Below are positions 33,849 to 45,850 of a DNA stretch of 64,000 bases, in pieces. How positions within the stretch are numbered: the first letter of the stretch is position 1; each line of letters starts with the position of its first letter. The stretch covers positions 430,088-494,087 of the forward strand of contig NZ_CSTD01000001.1 of NCBI RefSeq assembly GCF_001053185.1, in the 5' to 3' direction. The notes beneath the pieces were generated by a model. The model was given only the letters and a program-made list of their open reading frames with translations, was not told the origin of the DNA and did not search any database. This DNA comes from Mycobacterium bohemicum DSM 44277 (GTDB taxonomy: Bacteria; Actinomycetota; Actinomycetes; Mycobacteriales; Mycobacteriaceae). Made by a program: the position numbers and the translations under genes.

Positions 33849-34598
33849 GTGGGCGACACGGGCACGGGTCCGGTTCTGATTCTGGGCGGGCGCAGCGAGA
33901 TCGGCATCGAACTCGCGCGCCGCCTGGCTCCCGGCGCCACGGTCGTCCTGGCGGCGCGCAAGGCGGATCAGCTCGACGAGCAGATCGCCACCCTGCGGGA
34001 AGCGGGCGCCGCGCAAGTGCATACCACGGAATTCGACGCCGACGACCTCGCGTCGCACGGCCCGCTGGTCAGTTCGATCGTCGCCGAGCACGGCCCCATC
34101 GGCACCGCGGTGCTGGCCTTCGGCGTCCTCGGCGACCAGGCCCGCGCCGAAGCCGACGCCGCCCACGCGGTCGCCGTCGTGCACACCGACTACGTCGCCC
34201 AGGTCAGCATGCTCACGCACCTGGCCGCCACCATGCGCGAAGCCGGCCGCGGCTCCCTGGTCGTGTTCTCCTCGATCGCCGGTGCCCGCGTGCGCCGCGC
34301 CAACTACGTCTACGGCTCGGCCAAGGCCGGACTGGACGGCTTCGCCAGCGGATTGGCCGACGCGCTGCACGGCAGCGGGGTTCGGTTGCTGATCGCCCGC
34401 CCCGGGTTTGTGATCGGGCGGATGACTCAGGGCATGCAGCCGGCACCGCTGTCGAGCACCCCGGACAAGGTGGCCGCGAGCACCGCACGCGCTCTGGCCA
34501 AAGGCCGTCGCACCGTGTGGATTCCGTGGGCGTTGGGGCCGGCGTCGGTCGTGCTGCGGCTGCTGCCGCAGTCCCTGTGGCGCAGGATGCCGCGATGA
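33849..34598 (+). CDS. Short-chain dehydrogenase/reductase (Rv2073c-like)
   Basis: This 249-aa Rossmann enzyme has a glycine-rich cofactor loop [17 protein letters not shown], the AFGVLGDQ segment in place of the usual NNAG, the catalytic Ser in VVFSSIAG and Tyr-x-x-x-Lys in YVYGSAKAG. The altered loops resemble the decaprenylphosphoryl-ribose oxidoreductase subgroup, though the substrate is unknown. GTG start. The stop overlaps cobL in ATGA, so it is co-transcribed with the cobalamin genes; whether it acts in that pathway is not known. Confidence 0.88.
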   Translation: MGDTGTGPVLILGGRSEIGIELARRLAPGATVVLAARKADQLDEQIATLREAGAAQVHTTEFDADDLASHGPLVSSIVAEHGPIGTAVLAFGVLGDQARAEADAAHAVAVVHTDYVAQVSMLTHLAATMREAGRGSLVVFSSIAGARVRRANYVYGSAKAGLDGFASGLADALHGSGVRLLIARPGFVIGRMTQGMQPAPLSSTPDKVAASTARALAKGRRTVWIPWALGPASVVLRLLPQSLWRRMPR

Positions 34599-35767
34599 TC
34601 GTGGTGGTCGGCATCGGCGCCGACGGCATGGCCGGGCTCGCTCAAACGTCGCGTGCCGAATTAGACCGGGCCGCAGTCATTTACGGTTCCAGGCGACAAC
34701 TCGACCTACTCGACGACACGGTTACCGCGCCGCGACGGGAGTGGCCGTCGCCGATGCTGCCCGCGCTGGAGGCTCTGCTCGACCACAACGACGGCGACGT
34801 CCACATCGTCGCCAGCGGCGACCCGCTGCTGCACGGCATCGGCGGCACGCTGATCCGGCTGCACGGAGCCGACCGTGTGAAAGTGCTGCCCCACGTGTCG
34901 TCGGTGACGCTGGCGTGCGCGCGAATGGGCTGGAACGTCCAGGACACCGAGGTGATCAGCCTGGTCACCGCCGAGCCGCACACCGCGGTGCGCCGCGGCG
35001 GCCGGGCGATCGTCCTGTCCCGCGACCGTTCCACACCGCCGGCGCTGGCCCGGCTGCTGGACGCGCACGGTCGCTCGGACTCCGCGATCACGATCCTCGA
35101 AAGGCTCGGCGCGCCCGACGAATACCGACGCGACGGCACGGCCCGGCAATGGGCCGAAGACCCACCGTTGGGCCTCGACGACCTCAACCTCACCGCTGTC
35201 CGCTACCTGCCCGACGAACGCGTCACGCCGTTGCCCGACGACGCGTTCGCCCACGACGGTCAGATCACCAAGCTGGGCATCCGGGCGGCGACCCTGGCCG
35301 CGCTGGCGCCCCGCCCCGGGGAACGGCTCTGGGACGTCGGCGCGGGCTCGGGCAGCATCAGCGTCCAATGGTGCTTGAGCTGGCCCGGTTGCGCCGCGGT
35401 GGCGTTCGAACACGACGAGCGGCGCCGCGGCAACATCGAATTCAACGCCGCGGCTTTCGGTGCCGCCATCGACGTGCGCGGGGCCGCGCCCCACGCGTTC
35501 GGCGGGGCGGAGCCCCCGTCAGCGGTCTTCATCGGCGGCGGACTGACCCAGCCCGGTTTGCTCGACGCCTGCCTGCACCACCTGCCCGCAGGCGGGCGCC
35601 TGGTCGCCAACGCGGTCACCGTGGAGTCGGAAGCAGTTATAGCGCAATACTATTCAAGGCTGGGCGGCGAGCTGAAACGCTTTCAGCACTACCACGGCGA
35701 ACCTCTTGGCGGCTTCACCGGATGGCGCCCGCAGCACCCGGTCACCCAATGGGCGGTGACCCGGTGA
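34595..35767 (+). CDS. cobL: Precorrin-6Y C5,15-methyltransferase (decarboxylating) CobL
   Basis: CobL methylates precorrin-6Y at C5 and C15 and decarboxylates the acetate side chain at C12. The 390-aa protein fuses two domains. The CbiE-like tetrapyrrole methylase comes first ([27 protein letters not shown]), then the CbiT-like methyltransferase from about residue 225 with motif I LWDVGAGSGSISVQW. Both are complete. It overlaps the SDR upstream and cobM downstream by 4 nt each. Confidence 0.96.
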   Translation: MIVVVGIGADGMAGLAQTSRAELDRAAVIYGSRRQLDLLDDTVTAPRREWPSPMLPALEALLDHNDGDVHIVASGDPLLHGIGGTLIRLHGADRVKVLPHVSSVTLACARMGWNVQDTEVISLVTAEPHTAVRRGGRAIVLSRDRSTPPALARLLDAHGRSDSAITILERLGAPDEYRRDGTARQWAEDPPLGLDDLNLTAVRYLPDERVTPLPDDAFAHDGQITKLGIRAATLAALAPRPGERLWDVGAGSGSISVQWCLSWPGCAAVAFEHDERRRGNIEFNAAAFGAAIDVRGAAPHAFGGAEPPSAVFIGGGLTQPGLLDACLHHLPAGGRLVANAVTVESEAVIAQYYSRLGGELKRFQHYHGEPLGGFTGWRPQHPVTQWAVTR

Positions 35768-36519
35768 CGGTCTACTTCATCGGGGCGGGCCCCGGCGCGG
35801 CCGACCTGATCACGGTCCGCGGCCAGCGCCTGATCCAGGGGTGCGCAACCTGCCTCTACGCCGGTTCGATCATGCCCGACGACCTGCTCGCGCTGTGCCC
35901 GCCTGGCGCCAGAGTGATTGACACGGGCCCCCTTACGCTCGAGGAGATCCTCGCCGAACTCGCCCGCGCCGACGCCGCCGGCCACGACGTGGCGCGCTTG
36001 CACTCCGGTGACCCGTCGCTCTACAGCGCGCTGGCCGAGCAGTGCCGCCGCCTCGACGCGCTCGGCATCGACTACGAAATCGTGCCCGGCGTGCCGGCCT
36101 TCGCCGCGGCGGCGGCCGCCCTGAAACGGGAACTAACGGTCCCGGGGGTCGCGCAGACCGTGACACTGACGCGGGTGGCCACGCTGTCGACGCCGATGCC
36201 GCCCGGGGAGGACCTGGCCACGCTCGCCCGCTCCGGCGGCACGCTGGTCCTGCACCTGGCCGCCGCGCAGATCGACACCATCGTCGAGCAGCTCGTGAAC
36301 GGTGGATACCGACGCGAAACCCCTGCCGCCGCGGTGGCGTTCGCCAGTTGGCCGCAGCAGGCCGTGCTGCGCGGGACGCTCGCCGACATCGCCGCGCAGC
36401 TGCACGAGGCGAACATCACCAAGACCGCCGTCATCATCGTCGGCGATGCGCTGGCCGCCGAGGGGTTCACCGACAGCTACCTGTATTCCGCCGGGCGCAC
36501 GCGAGGGGGCCGGCACTGA
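35764..36519 (+). CDS. cobM: Precorrin-4 C11-methyltransferase CobM
   Basis: CobM adds the methyl group at C11 of precorrin-4. The 251-aa tetrapyrrole methylase shows YFIGAGPGAADLITVRG at the start, the ARLHSGDPSLYSAL loop and VPGVPAFAAAAAAL, all typical of the family. GTG start overlapping the cobL stop. The stop shares one base with the cobK start. No irregularity. Confidence 0.96.
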   Translation: MTVYFIGAGPGAADLITVRGQRLIQGCATCLYAGSIMPDDLLALCPPGARVIDTGPLTLEEILAELARADAAGHDVARLHSGDPSLYSALAEQCRRLDALGIDYEIVPGVPAFAAAAAALKRELTVPGVAQTVTLTRVATLSTPMPPGEDLATLARSGGTLVLHLAAAQIDTIVEQLVNGGYRRETPAAAVAFASWPQQAVLRGTLADIAAQLHEANITKTAVIIVGDALAAEGFTDSYLYSAGRTRGGRH

Positions 36520-37250
36520 TGCGGGTTCTGCTGCTCGGCGGCACCGCCGAGGCCCGGGCGCTGGCCAAGGCCTTGCACCCGCGCGTCGACGTCATCAGTT
36601 CGCTGGCGGGCCGGGTGCCGGATCCCGCGCTACCGGTCGGCCCGGTGCGAGTCGGCGGATTCGGTGGGGTGGACGGGTTGCGGCGCTGGCTGCGGGACGA
36701 ACGCGTCCATGCCGTCGTCGACGCCACCCATCCGTTCGCGGCGACCATGACCGCCCACGCCGCGCAGGCGTGCGGCGATTTGGGGTTACCGCACGTAGTG
36801 CTCGCCCGCCCGGCATGGGATCCCGGCAACGCCATGGTGGTCGCGTCGGACGCGCAGGCGGCCGAAGTCGTTGCCCGGCAGGGCTATTCGAGGATCTTCC
36901 TGACCACCGGCCGCTCGGGTGTCGCGGCTTTTGCCGGCAGCGACGCCTGGTTTCTGATCCGCGCGGTCACCGAGCCCGAGCAGGCCCTGATGCCGCGCCA
37001 CCACCACGTGGTGCTGTCGCGCGGGCCGTATCGCTACGACGGCGAACTCGCGCTGCTGCGCGAGCACCGCGTCGACGCACTGGTCACCAAGAACAGCGGC
37101 GGCGACATGACCCGGGCGAAACTCGACGCCGCGGCCGCGCTGGACATCCCGATCGTGATGGTGGCCCGCCCGCCGCTGCCGGCGGGCGTGCAGGCCGTCG
37201 GCACGGTGGACGAGGCGGCCACCTGGGTTGCGGCCCTGTGCCTCACCTGA
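36519..37250 (+). CDS. cobK: Precorrin-6A reductase CobK
   Basis: CobK reduces precorrin-6A to precorrin-6B with NADPH. The 243-aa protein has the N-terminal LLLGGTAEARALAKAL nucleotide loop, the VDATHPFAATMTAHA substrate-site motif and KNSGGDMTRAKLDAA near the C-terminus, all hallmarks of CobK/CbiJ. The ATG overlaps the cobM stop by one base, completing an SDR-cobL-cobM-cobK operon. It converges on sigC with a short gap. Confidence 0.95.
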   Translation: MRVLLLGGTAEARALAKALHPRVDVISSLAGRVPDPALPVGPVRVGGFGGVDGLRRWLRDERVHAVVDATHPFAATMTAHAAQACGDLGLPHVVLARPAWDPGNAMVVASDAQAAEVVARQGYSRIFLTTGRSGVAAFAGSDAWFLIRAVTEPEQALMPRHHHVVLSRGPYRYDGELALLREHRVDALVTKNSGGDMTRAKLDAAAALDIPIVMVARPPLPAGVQAVGTVDEAATWVAALCLT

Positions 37251-37289
37251 CCCGCATCGTGGTGCGTGTCGCGGCCCGATCGTCGGGAG

Positions 37290-37844
37290 TCAGCCGGTGA
37301 GGTCCTCGCGTTCGGCGTCGGCCATCAGTGCATCACGGGCGCGGGCGACGCGGGACCGGATGGTGCCCACCGGGCAGCCGCAGACCGCGGCGGCGTCGGC
37401 GTAGGGGAGGCCGAGCAATTGGGTGAGCAGGAGCGCTTCGCGCTGCTCGGTGGTGAGGTTGGCGATCATGGTCGTCACCTCGACCAGGTCTTCAAAGCCG
37501 CGAGAATGGCGGCCGCCCCGAACGGCCTGTTCGGGGTCGGCGCCGGTGGCGGTGCGCGGTCGCGACCGGACGTGTCGAATGTGGTCGGCGACCACCCGCC
37601 GGGCGATCGACAGCAACCACGTTCGCGCGCTGGATCGCCCGGAGAACCGCTCGATGGCGCCGATCGCGCGCAAGAAGGTTTCCTGGGTCAGGTCGTCGGC
37701 CGTGCCGGCGTCCGACAGATAGGTGACGAACCGCCACACGTCCTGCTGCGTGGCCCTGATGAACGCCTCGAGCGCACGCTCGTTGCCGCCCGCGGCCGCG
37801 AGGGCCAGCCGGGTAACGGCCTCGTCATCGCTCGACGCGGTCAT
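37290..37844 (-). CDS. sigC: ECF sigma factor SigC
   Basis: The 184-aa protein is an extracytoplasmic-function-type sigma factor with region 2 ([37 protein letters not shown]) and region 4 ([41 protein letters not shown]). It matches M. tuberculosis SigC in length and motifs and lies beside cobK as in that species. From memory, SigC has been linked to copper acquisition there. The ATG at 37844 gives [10 protein letters not shown], the family start. The reading frame is open upstream into the membrane zinc-finger gene, with no stop between. Confidence 0.95.
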   Translation of the reverse strand: MTASSDDEAVTRLALAAAGGNERALEAFIRATQQDVWRFVTYLSDAGTADDLTQETFLRAIGAIERFSGRSSARTWLLSIARRVVADHIRHVRSRPRTATGADPEQAVRGGRHSRGFEDLVEVTTMIANLTTEQREALLLTQLLGLPYADAAAVCGCPVGTIRSRVARARDALMADAEREDLTG

Positions 37845-38663
37845 GGCCAACCACCTTCGTTTCGCGGGCTCGGACAGTCTACGACGCAGCGTCGTAGAAC
37901 TTACGGCAGGGTTGCCTGTCGACCGGTTGATGGGCCACAAATGACCGCGCCGCCGACCGGCGGGCGACGGCGCCGGGGCGCGGTCGAGTCGGGACACATC
38001 GGCGTCGCGCGAGGAATGCGTCCCCACGCGCTCGCGCGCCACGAGCAAGGCGAAGGCCAGTCCGAGCAATAGGGGCATGTGGCTGGCGATGCGCGCCGCG
38101 GTGACCTCGCCGTCGAGGGCATCGACGATCACGTAGCTCAACAGCGCCACCGTATACACCCCGGTGATGGCCGCGACGCCGATCGCGGTGACCGGCCAGA
38201 CGCCCGCGGCGATCATCGCCAGGCCCAGCGCCAGTAGCCAGGCCGTCGACTCGTGCATCAGGTGCTGACCCGACATCGCCCCGTGCATGTGCGCCGACAC
38301 CATGCCGAAGTCCATGCCGCCGATCTGGGCCGCCGCGATCGCGACCTGGAAAACGCCGACCGCGATCAGCCCCCAGCGCCGGTAGCGCGACCGCAGTGCG
38401 CGCATCCAGCGACCGCGCCGGCCGGCGGCGGCCGCGTCGACGCTCGCCAGGATCGTGTTCACCAGGTCGGGCGCCTGCCCGGGTTGGAGCGAGGCGAATC
38501 GGCGGGTCTGCACCGCCGCGCCGATCAGCCAGGCGCGGCAGCCGCGGCACGACTCCAGGTGGGCGTCGACCTGCTGGGCGAGCACCTCGGGACGCTCGCC
38601 GTCCAGTCGCGCAGAAAGCGCCTCCCGCGCAACGTCGCACCGCATCCCTGCATCGTTGCGCAT
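37845..38663 (-). CDS. Membrane zinc-finger (anti-sigma-like) protein with Met/His-rich loop
   Basis: About 270 residues precede SigC in the same frame with no stop codon. The N-terminus is a zinc-finger anti-sigma domain ([18 protein letters not shown] ... [11 protein letters not shown]). Then come about five membrane helices. The extracytoplasmic loop [24 protein letters not shown] is strikingly rich in Met and His, as in copper-binding proteins. The final 45 residues are basic and may be non-native. It likely modulates a sigma factor, probably SigC; this is inferred from the domain and the neighbour. The 3' end is set at the sigC start because no stop is found. Confidence 0.65.
37878..37898. 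promoter_or_regulatory. Perfect 10-bp dyad upstream of sigC
   Basis: Arms TCTACGACGC and GCGTCGTAGA are separated by one base, 34 nt before the sigC ATG. Such TACGAC...GTCGTA dyads look like sites for BlaI/MecI/CopY-type winged-helix repressors. From memory, sigC is divergent from the BlaI-controlled blaC in M. tuberculosis. The regulator is not in this window. Confidence 0.5.
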
Positions 38664-38718
38664 CGCCGGTCGGTGCGCAAAGACACCGCACCCGCGGCGG
38701 CATTCACTGGTGGAGAAA

Positions 38719-38734
38719 ATACCCTAGGGGGTAT
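38719..38734. promoter_or_regulatory. CsoR-like copper operator candidate
   Basis: ATACCCTAGGGGGTAT is a near-palindrome with ATACCC and GGGTAT outer arms around a G/C tract, the pattern bound by CsoR-family copper repressors. It lies 56 nt before the membrane zinc-finger/sigC genes and 160 nt before mmpS, so it could control either side. The surrounding divergent region 38664-38894 holds no gene. Confidence 0.5.
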
Positions 38735-38894
38735 GGTATACATGTGGTCGAGGGATCGAGCCCGACCAGGCGATGCACTGGCAAATGCGAACCGGATGAC
38801 CGTTGTCTCCGGGACGCACGGCCCTACTCGCCCCGGCGCGCGAGGGTGAGACAGCGCCAGGGGCACCGGGCCACGAGAGTGAAAGGAAACTTCG

Positions 38895-39326
38895 GTGTTG
38901 ACCTTTCTCAAAAGGGCGTGGATACCGCTCGTCGTGGCGGTGGCCGTCGCGCTCGGCGGTGTCGCCGTGGACAAGCTGCGCGGCGCCTTCGGCTCCGAGG
39001 CGATCTTTTCGGCGACCGGTAGCAGCGCGAAGGCGCTGGACCCGTCGCACGTCAAGCGCGTGACCTACGAGGTGTACGGGCCGGGCAACACCACGGGAAG
39101 CGTGAGCTACCTGGGCAACAACGCCGAGCCGCAACAGGCGGACTTCGGGAGCCTCCCCTGGACCTACACGATCACGACGACGGTGCCGGCCGTGCTCGCC
39201 AACGTCGTCGCTCAGGGCGACAGCGACAGCCTCGGTTGCCGGATCACGGTCAACGGTGAAGTGAAGGACGAGCAAACCTCGGCGGGCTACCACGCCCAGA
39301 CGTCATGCCTGGTGAAGGCCGCATGA
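38895..39326 (+). CDS. MmpS-family membrane protein
   Basis: MmpS proteins are small accessory factors that work with MmpL exporters. This 143-aa protein has one N-terminal membrane helix ([18 protein letters not shown]) and an extracytoplasmic beta-sandwich domain with [45 protein letters not shown] and a cysteine pair ([10 protein letters not shown] ... TSCLVKAA). It has a GTG start with GGAAA upstream. The stop overlaps the mmpL start in ATGA. It is closest in pattern to the MmpS4/MmpS5 type. Confidence 0.92.
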   Translation: MLTFLKRAWIPLVVAVAVALGGVAVDKLRGAFGSEAIFSATGSSAKALDPSHVKRVTYEVYGPGNTTGSVSYLGNNAEPQQADFGSLPWTYTITTTVPAVLANVVAQGDSDSLGCRITVNGEVKDEQTSAGYHAQTSCLVKAA

Positions 39327-42262
39327 ACGCCCACGGCGCCGATAACGCGCCCCGGCCGAAGTTCATGCGGTTCGTCCACCGGTTCGCGTGGCCGATCATC
39401 ATCGGGTGGCTGCTGCTGACGGTCGCCCTGAATGTGCTTGTGCCGCCGATCGAATCGGTCGCCCGCAATCATGCTGTGACGATGTCGCCCAAGGATGCGC
39501 CGGCAATGATCGCCGCTGAGCGCATCGGTGAGAAGTACCACGAATCGGACTCCGACAGCATCGCGATGGTCGTCCTTGAAAGCAAGAACGACCTCGGGGA
39601 GGAGGCGCACCGCTACTACGACGGGCTGGTGCGCAGGCTGCAGTCCGATCCCAAGCACGTTCAGCACGTGCAGAACGTCTGGGGAGACCTCCTGACGGCG
39701 GCGGGTGTGCAGAGCCGAGACGGCAAGGCCGCGTATGTCGAACTCAACCTGGCCGGCGACCAGGGCAGCACCCTGGGCAATGAATCCGTCAGGGCGATAA
39801 GGGAAATCGTCGACCGTTCGGCGCCCCCGAAGGACCTCAAGGTCTACGTCACCGGGCCGGCGCCGTTGACGACCGACATGAACGAGGCCGCCGACAAGAG
39901 CATGTTCACCATGATGGGCGTGACCGGCGTGGTCATCATGATCATGCTCTTCCTCGCCTATCGTTCGATCAGCACGGTCCTGCTCGTCCTGGTCATGGTC
40001 GGATTCGAGATGGGCACCGCCCGAGGACTTGTCGCGATGCTGGGCAATTACGACCTGCTCGGCTTCTCGACGTTCGTCGTCGCGATGTTGTCCTCACTGG
40101 CGATCGCGGCGGGAACCGACTACGCGATCTTCCTCATCGGCCGGTACCAGGAGGCCCGTCAGGCGGGGCAGGACCGGGAAGCCGCCTACTACAGCATGTT
40201 CCGGGGCACGTTCCACATCATCCTGGGCTCGGGCCTGACGATCGCCGGCGCCACGTTCTGCCTGCACCTGGCGCGACTGTCGTACTTCAAGGCGCTGGGC
40301 ATCCCGTCGGCGCTGGGTCTGCTCGTCGTGGTCGCGGGCGCGCTGACCGCCGCGCCGGCCGTCGTCGCGGTGGCCACTCGCTTCGGCCTGCTTGACCCGA
40401 AACGGATGATCAAGACCCGGGGATGGCGGCGCATGGGCACCGCCACCGTCCGCTGGCCCGGCCCCATCTTCGTCACGTCGCTGTTGATCGCCCTCGTCGG
40501 GATCATGATCATGCCAAGCATGAAGCTGAGCTTCAACGACCGCTTCTACATCCCGCGCGACCTGCCGTCGAACGTCGGATACGAGGCCGCGGAGCGCCAT
40601 TTCAGCGCCGCCACAATGAATCCCGACATCCTCATGATCGAGAGCGATCACGACATGCGGAACACCGGCGACATGATCATCCTGGACAAGCTCGCCAAGG
40701 ACGTCTTCCGGTCGCCGGGAATCGCGATGGTGCAGAGCATCACCCGACCGCTCGGCGGGCCGATCGAGCACACCTCGATCCCGTTCCAGATCAGCGCGCA
40801 GTCGATCCCGATCCGGGAGAACCTGCAGTTCATGAGGGACCGCACGGGCGACATGCTGAAGATGAGCGACGATCTCGGCGCGATGATCGCCTCGATGGAA
40901 CGCATGCAGGCGCTCGTCGGGCAGATGAGCGACAGGACCCACCACATGGTCGGGGACATGCACGACATGCAGGCCACGCTGGACGAGATGAGGGACCACC
41001 TGGCCGACTTCGACGACTTCGCCCGCCCGTTGCGCGGCTACTTGTATTGGGAGCAGCACTGTTTCGACATCCCGGTCTGTCAGGCGACGAAGTCGGTGTT
41101 CGAGGCGATCGACGGCGTGGACAAATTCAGCGAGAACATGAGCACCCTGATCAAGGACATGAACAACATCGACGCGATCATGCCCCAGATGGTCGCCGAG
41201 TTCCCGCCGATCATCGCCGTCGCCAGATCGATGCAGGCGACCCTGCTGACGATGCACAGCAGCTTCTCCGGCCTGGTGACGCAGATGGCCCAGATGACCG
41301 ACACCGCGAGCGCGATGGGACAGGCCTTCGACGCCTCCAAGAGCGGCGACTACTTCTACCTCCCGCCGGAAGCCTTCCAAAACACCGACTTTCAGCACGG
41401 CCTGAAGCTATTCCTGTCGCCGGACGGCAAGGCCGCGCGCTTCATCATCACCCACGACGCGGACCCAGCGACGCCGGCGGGCATCTCCGCGGTCCAACCC
41501 GAACTGGCCGCCGCCCACGAGGCGGTCAAGGGCACGGCACTGACCGACGCCAAGTTCTACCTCGCCGGGACCGCGGCCATCTACCGCGACATCCAGTCGG
41601 GCTCGCAATACGACCTGCTGATCGTGGGGATCGCGGCCCTGACGCTGATCTTCGTGGTGATGGTGATCATCACCCGCGCGCTGGTGGCCTCGCTGGTGAT
41701 CGTCGGCACCGTGCTGCTGTCGCTGGGCGCCGCGTTCGGGCTGTCCGTCCTTGTCTGGCAACACATTCTAGGGCTGGAGCTGAACTGGATCGCGCCGGTG
41801 TTCGGGCTGATCATCCTTCTCGCCGTCGGCTCCGACTACAACCTGCTGCTGGTGTCGCGGTTCCAGGAGGAACTCGGCGCGGGATTGAAGACAGGCATCA
41901 TCCGGTCCATGGGCGAAACCGGCGGGGTCGTCACCTCGGCGGGGTTGGTCTTCGCCTTCACGATGATGTCCATGGCCGCAAGCGATTTGCGCTCGATCGG
42001 CCAGGCCGGCACGACCATCGGCCTAGGCCTGCTCTTCGACACGCTGGTCGTCCGCTCGTTCATGACGCCGTCGATCGCCGCGCTGCTCGGGCGTTGGTTC
42101 TGGTGGCCGCTGAAGGTGCGTCCGCGGCCGGCAATTCACGTGCCGAGGCGTGTTGGGCAGCGCCTTCTCGGAAGCCCGCCTCCTGTTGGTGGGGAGCCGA
42201 ATGGCGGATGCGCCGACACCGCCGCGACCGTCCAGCGGCCCACCTATTCGGGCGTGGACTGA
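39323..42262 (+). CDS. MmpL-family RND transporter
   Basis: The 979-aa protein is an MmpL lipid or siderophore exporter. It has twelve membrane segments in two sets and two large extracytoplasmic loops. The conserved proton-relay region appears in [16 protein letters not shown] and [15 protein letters not shown]. The second loop holds a long methionine-rich coiled coil ([22 protein letters not shown] ... [10 protein letters not shown] cut short), which in MmpL4/5 relatives reaches toward the outer membrane. The ATG overlaps mmpS. The substrate is not predictable from sequence; siderophores or lipids are likely. The C-terminal 60 residues are polar and variable. Confidence 0.93.
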   Translation: MNAHGADNAPRPKFMRFVHRFAWPIIIGWLLLTVALNVLVPPIESVARNHAVTMSPKDAPAMIAAERIGEKYHESDSDSIAMVVLESKNDLGEEAHRYYDGLVRRLQSDPKHVQHVQNVWGDLLTAAGVQSRDGKAAYVELNLAGDQGSTLGNESVRAIREIVDRSAPPKDLKVYVTGPAPLTTDMNEAADKSMFTMMGVTGVVIMIMLFLAYRSISTVLLVLVMVGFEMGTARGLVAMLGNYDLLGFSTFVVAMLSSLAIAAGTDYAIFLIGRYQEARQAGQDREAAYYSMFRGTFHIILGSGLTIAGATFCLHLARLSYFKALGIPSALGLLVVVAGALTAAPAVVAVATRFGLLDPKRMIKTRGWRRMGTATVRWPGPIFVTSLLIALVGIMIMPSMKLSFNDRFYIPRDLPSNVGYEAAERHFSAATMNPDILMIESDHDMRNTGDMIILDKLAKDVFRSPGIAMVQSITRPLGGPIEHTSIPFQISAQSIPIRENLQFMRDRTGDMLKMSDDLGAMIASMERMQALVGQMSDRTHHMVGDMHDMQATLDEMRDHLADFDDFARPLRGYLYWEQHCFDIPVCQATKSVFEAIDGVDKFSENMSTLIKDMNNIDAIMPQMVAEFPPIIAVARSMQATLLTMHSSFSGLVTQMAQMTDTASAMGQAFDASKSGDYFYLPPEAFQNTDFQHGLKLFLSPDGKAARFIITHDADPATPAGISAVQPELAAAHEAVKGTALTDAKFYLAGTAAIYRDIQSGSQYDLLIVGIAALTLIFVVMVIITRALVASLVIVGTVLLSLGAAFGLSVLVWQHILGLELNWIAPVFGLIILLAVGSDYNLLLVSRFQEELGAGLKTGIIRSMGETGGVVTSAGLVFAFTMMSMAASDLRSIGQAGTTIGLGLLFDTLVVRSFMTPSIAALLGRWFWWPLKVRPRPAIHVPRRVGQRLLGSPPPVGGEPNGGCADTAATVQRPTYSGVD

Positions 42263-43877
<1,615 letters not shown>

Positions 43878-43886
43878 CTGGTCGAT

Positions 43887-45368
43887 TCACCCCGGGTAGC
43901 GCCGTGGGGTAAACACCCTGTCCCCGGAATCATCTGTGTACCACTGGGTTTGCGAAGACCCGACGATCAGCAGACAGCGCATGTCGACGTCGGCGGGGTC
44001 GAGGTCGGCCAGGCGCACCACCCGGACGTCCTCCTGGGGCCCCGAGACCGAGCGGCCGATGACCACCGGCGTGCCGGGTTCGCGGTGGGCCAGCAGGATG
44101 TCGCGCATCGCGGCGACCTGCCAGGTACGCGACTTGGACGCCGGATTGTAAAGGGCCAGCACCATATCGGCGGCGGCCGCGGCCGCCAGGCGCGCCGAGA
44201 TCACCTCCCAGGGCTTGAGCCGATCGGACAACGAGATCACCGCGTAGTCGTGGCCCAGCGGGGCGCCCACCCGGCTGGCGACCGCCTGCGCGGCGGTCAT
44301 CGCCGGGATCACCCGGACCTGCACCCCCGGCCACTGCTTGGCCTCCTCCAGCACCGCGGTCGCCATCGCGAACACGCCGGGATCGCCCGAGGACACCACC
44401 GCGACGGCGTGCCCCTGCTCGGCCAGCGCGCAGGCCAGCCGGGCGCGGCCGGGTTCGTCGGCGTTGTCGCTGGGGTGGCGGCGCTGACCGGCGCGGGCGG
44501 GCACGCGGTCCAGGTAGCCGTGGTAACCGATCAGGTCGGTCGCGGCCGCCAGCTCCCGCAGGCTCTGCGGCGTCATCCACGCGCTGTCGCCGGGGCCCAG
44601 CCCGATCACCGCGACCGAGCCGGCCCGCGGTGCCGGAGGGGTGAGCCGCCGCCCACCCGGCAGCATGGCCAGCGAGAAGTACGGCACGCTGTTCTCGTCG
44701 ACGTCGGCCGCGGGCAGGACGCGTTGCCCGGGCGTGCTCGCCCGCTCGACGTAGAAGGCGTCGTCAAGTTGTCCGGACGCCGACAGCGCCTCGCGCACAG
44801 CGTGATACGAGCGGCCCAACTTGAGCACGACTGCGGCGTCGGCATCGGCGAGCCGGCGGGTCAGCTCGGCGACCGGCAAGGTACCGGGCAGCACCGTCAG
44901 GACCTCGTCACCGGCCACCAGCGGGGTCGCGATCGCCGCCGAGGCGGCGCTCACCGACGTCACGCCCGGCACGATGACGGCGTCGAACCGCTGCGTCAGC
45001 CGCGTGTGCAGGTGCATGTAGGAGCTGTAGAACAGCGGATCACCCTCGGCGAGCAAGGCCACGTCGCGCCCGGCGTCGAGATGCCCGCCGATGCGCCGGG
45101 TGGCGTCGGAGTAGAAGTCCTCGAGCGCCCCGGGATATCCGCCGGGATGGTCGGTGCCCTCGGTGGTCACCGGGTAGACCAGGTGCTCCTCGATCTGGCC
45201 GGGCCGCAGGTAGGGCTCGGCGATCCCGCGGGCGATGCTGCGCCCGTGCCGGGCGCTGTGATAGGCCACCACGTCGGCCTCGCCGATCACCCGGGCGGCC
45301 TTGACGGTCACCAGCTCCGGGTCACCCGGCCCCAGGCCGACACCCCAGAGCGTGCCCCGGGGGGTCAT
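43887..45368 (-). CDS. cobIJ: Fused precorrin-2 C20- and precorrin-3B C17-methyltransferase CobIJ
   Basis: One 493-aa protein holds two tetrapyrrole methylases. CobI occupies about residues 1-240 ([47 protein letters not shown]) and CobJ the rest ([48 protein letters not shown]). They add methyl groups at C20 and C17, the latter with ring contraction. The fusion is standard in mycobacteria. It overlaps the last bases of the broken cobH upstream by a few nt, so it belongs to the cobG-cobH-cobIJ operon. Confidence 0.95.
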   Translation of the reverse strand: MTPRGTLWGVGLGPGDPELVTVKAARVIGEADVVAYHSARHGRSIARGIAEPYLRPGQIEEHLVYPVTTEGTDHPGGYPGALEDFYSDATRRIGGHLDAGRDVALLAEGDPLFYSSYMHLHTRLTQRFDAVIVPGVTSVSAASAAIATPLVAGDEVLTVLPGTLPVAELTRRLADADAAVVLKLGRSYHAVREALSASGQLDDAFYVERASTPGQRVLPAADVDENSVPYFSLAMLPGGRRLTPPAPRAGSVAVIGLGPGDSAWMTPQSLRELAAATDLIGYHGYLDRVPARAGQRRHPSDNADEPGRARLACALAEQGHAVAVVSSGDPGVFAMATAVLEEAKQWPGVQVRVIPAMTAAQAVASRVGAPLGHDYAVISLSDRLKPWEVISARLAAAAAADMVLALYNPASKSRTWQVAAMRDILLAHREPGTPVVIGRSVSGPQEDVRVVRLADLDPADVDMRCLLIVGSSQTQWYTDDSGDRVFTPRRYPG

Positions 45369-45375
45369 TCCTCGC

Positions 45376-45841
45376 TCATTCGGCGTCGCTCGCGATCGCG
45401 TTGACGGCGGCGGCGGCCATGGCGCTGCCCCCGCGCCGGCCCCGCACCACCAGGTAGGACATCCCGCGCGGACGCTCGATGAGCTCCTGCTTCGACTGTG
45501 CGGACCCGACGAATCCGACCGGCCCGCCCAGCACCGCGGCCGGCGGAGCGACCCCCTCGTCGATCAGCTCGAGCAGCCGGAACAGCGCGGTGGGCGCGTT
45601 GCCGATCGCCAGGACCGCGCCGGAACACCGGGGCGCCGCCGCGCAGCGCGGCCGCGGCCCGCGCGACGACGTCGTCGGTGTACGCGACGTGCTCGGCGAC
45701 GTCGACCTGGCCGCAGGTGTGGATGATCCGGACCACGACCCGCGCGACGTCGTCGGGGAAACGCGTCAGATCGGCCTCGGCGCGAATGGCCGCGAACGAC
45801 TGCCGGTAGATCTCGGCCGCGTCCCGGATGTAGTCGAGCAC
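45376..45841 (-). pseudogene. cobH: Precorrin-8X methylmutase CobH, internal deletion and frameshift
   Basis: CobH moves a methyl group from C11 to C12 to give hydrogenobyrinate. The N-terminal 60 residues are normal ([21 protein letters not shown] ... [18 protein letters not shown] ... AAALRGGAP) and include the catalytic His of IHTCGQ. After GGAP the frame breaks near 45620-45630. The C-terminal part then resumes in another frame as [20 protein letters not shown] ... [20 protein letters not shown] and reaches its stop at 45376. The gene measures 466 nt against about 627 nt in the family, so about 161 nt are missing. As read, no working enzyme is possible. It may be a real deletion or a misassembly. 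Confidence 0.88.
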
Positions 45842-45850
45842 CCGCTCACC

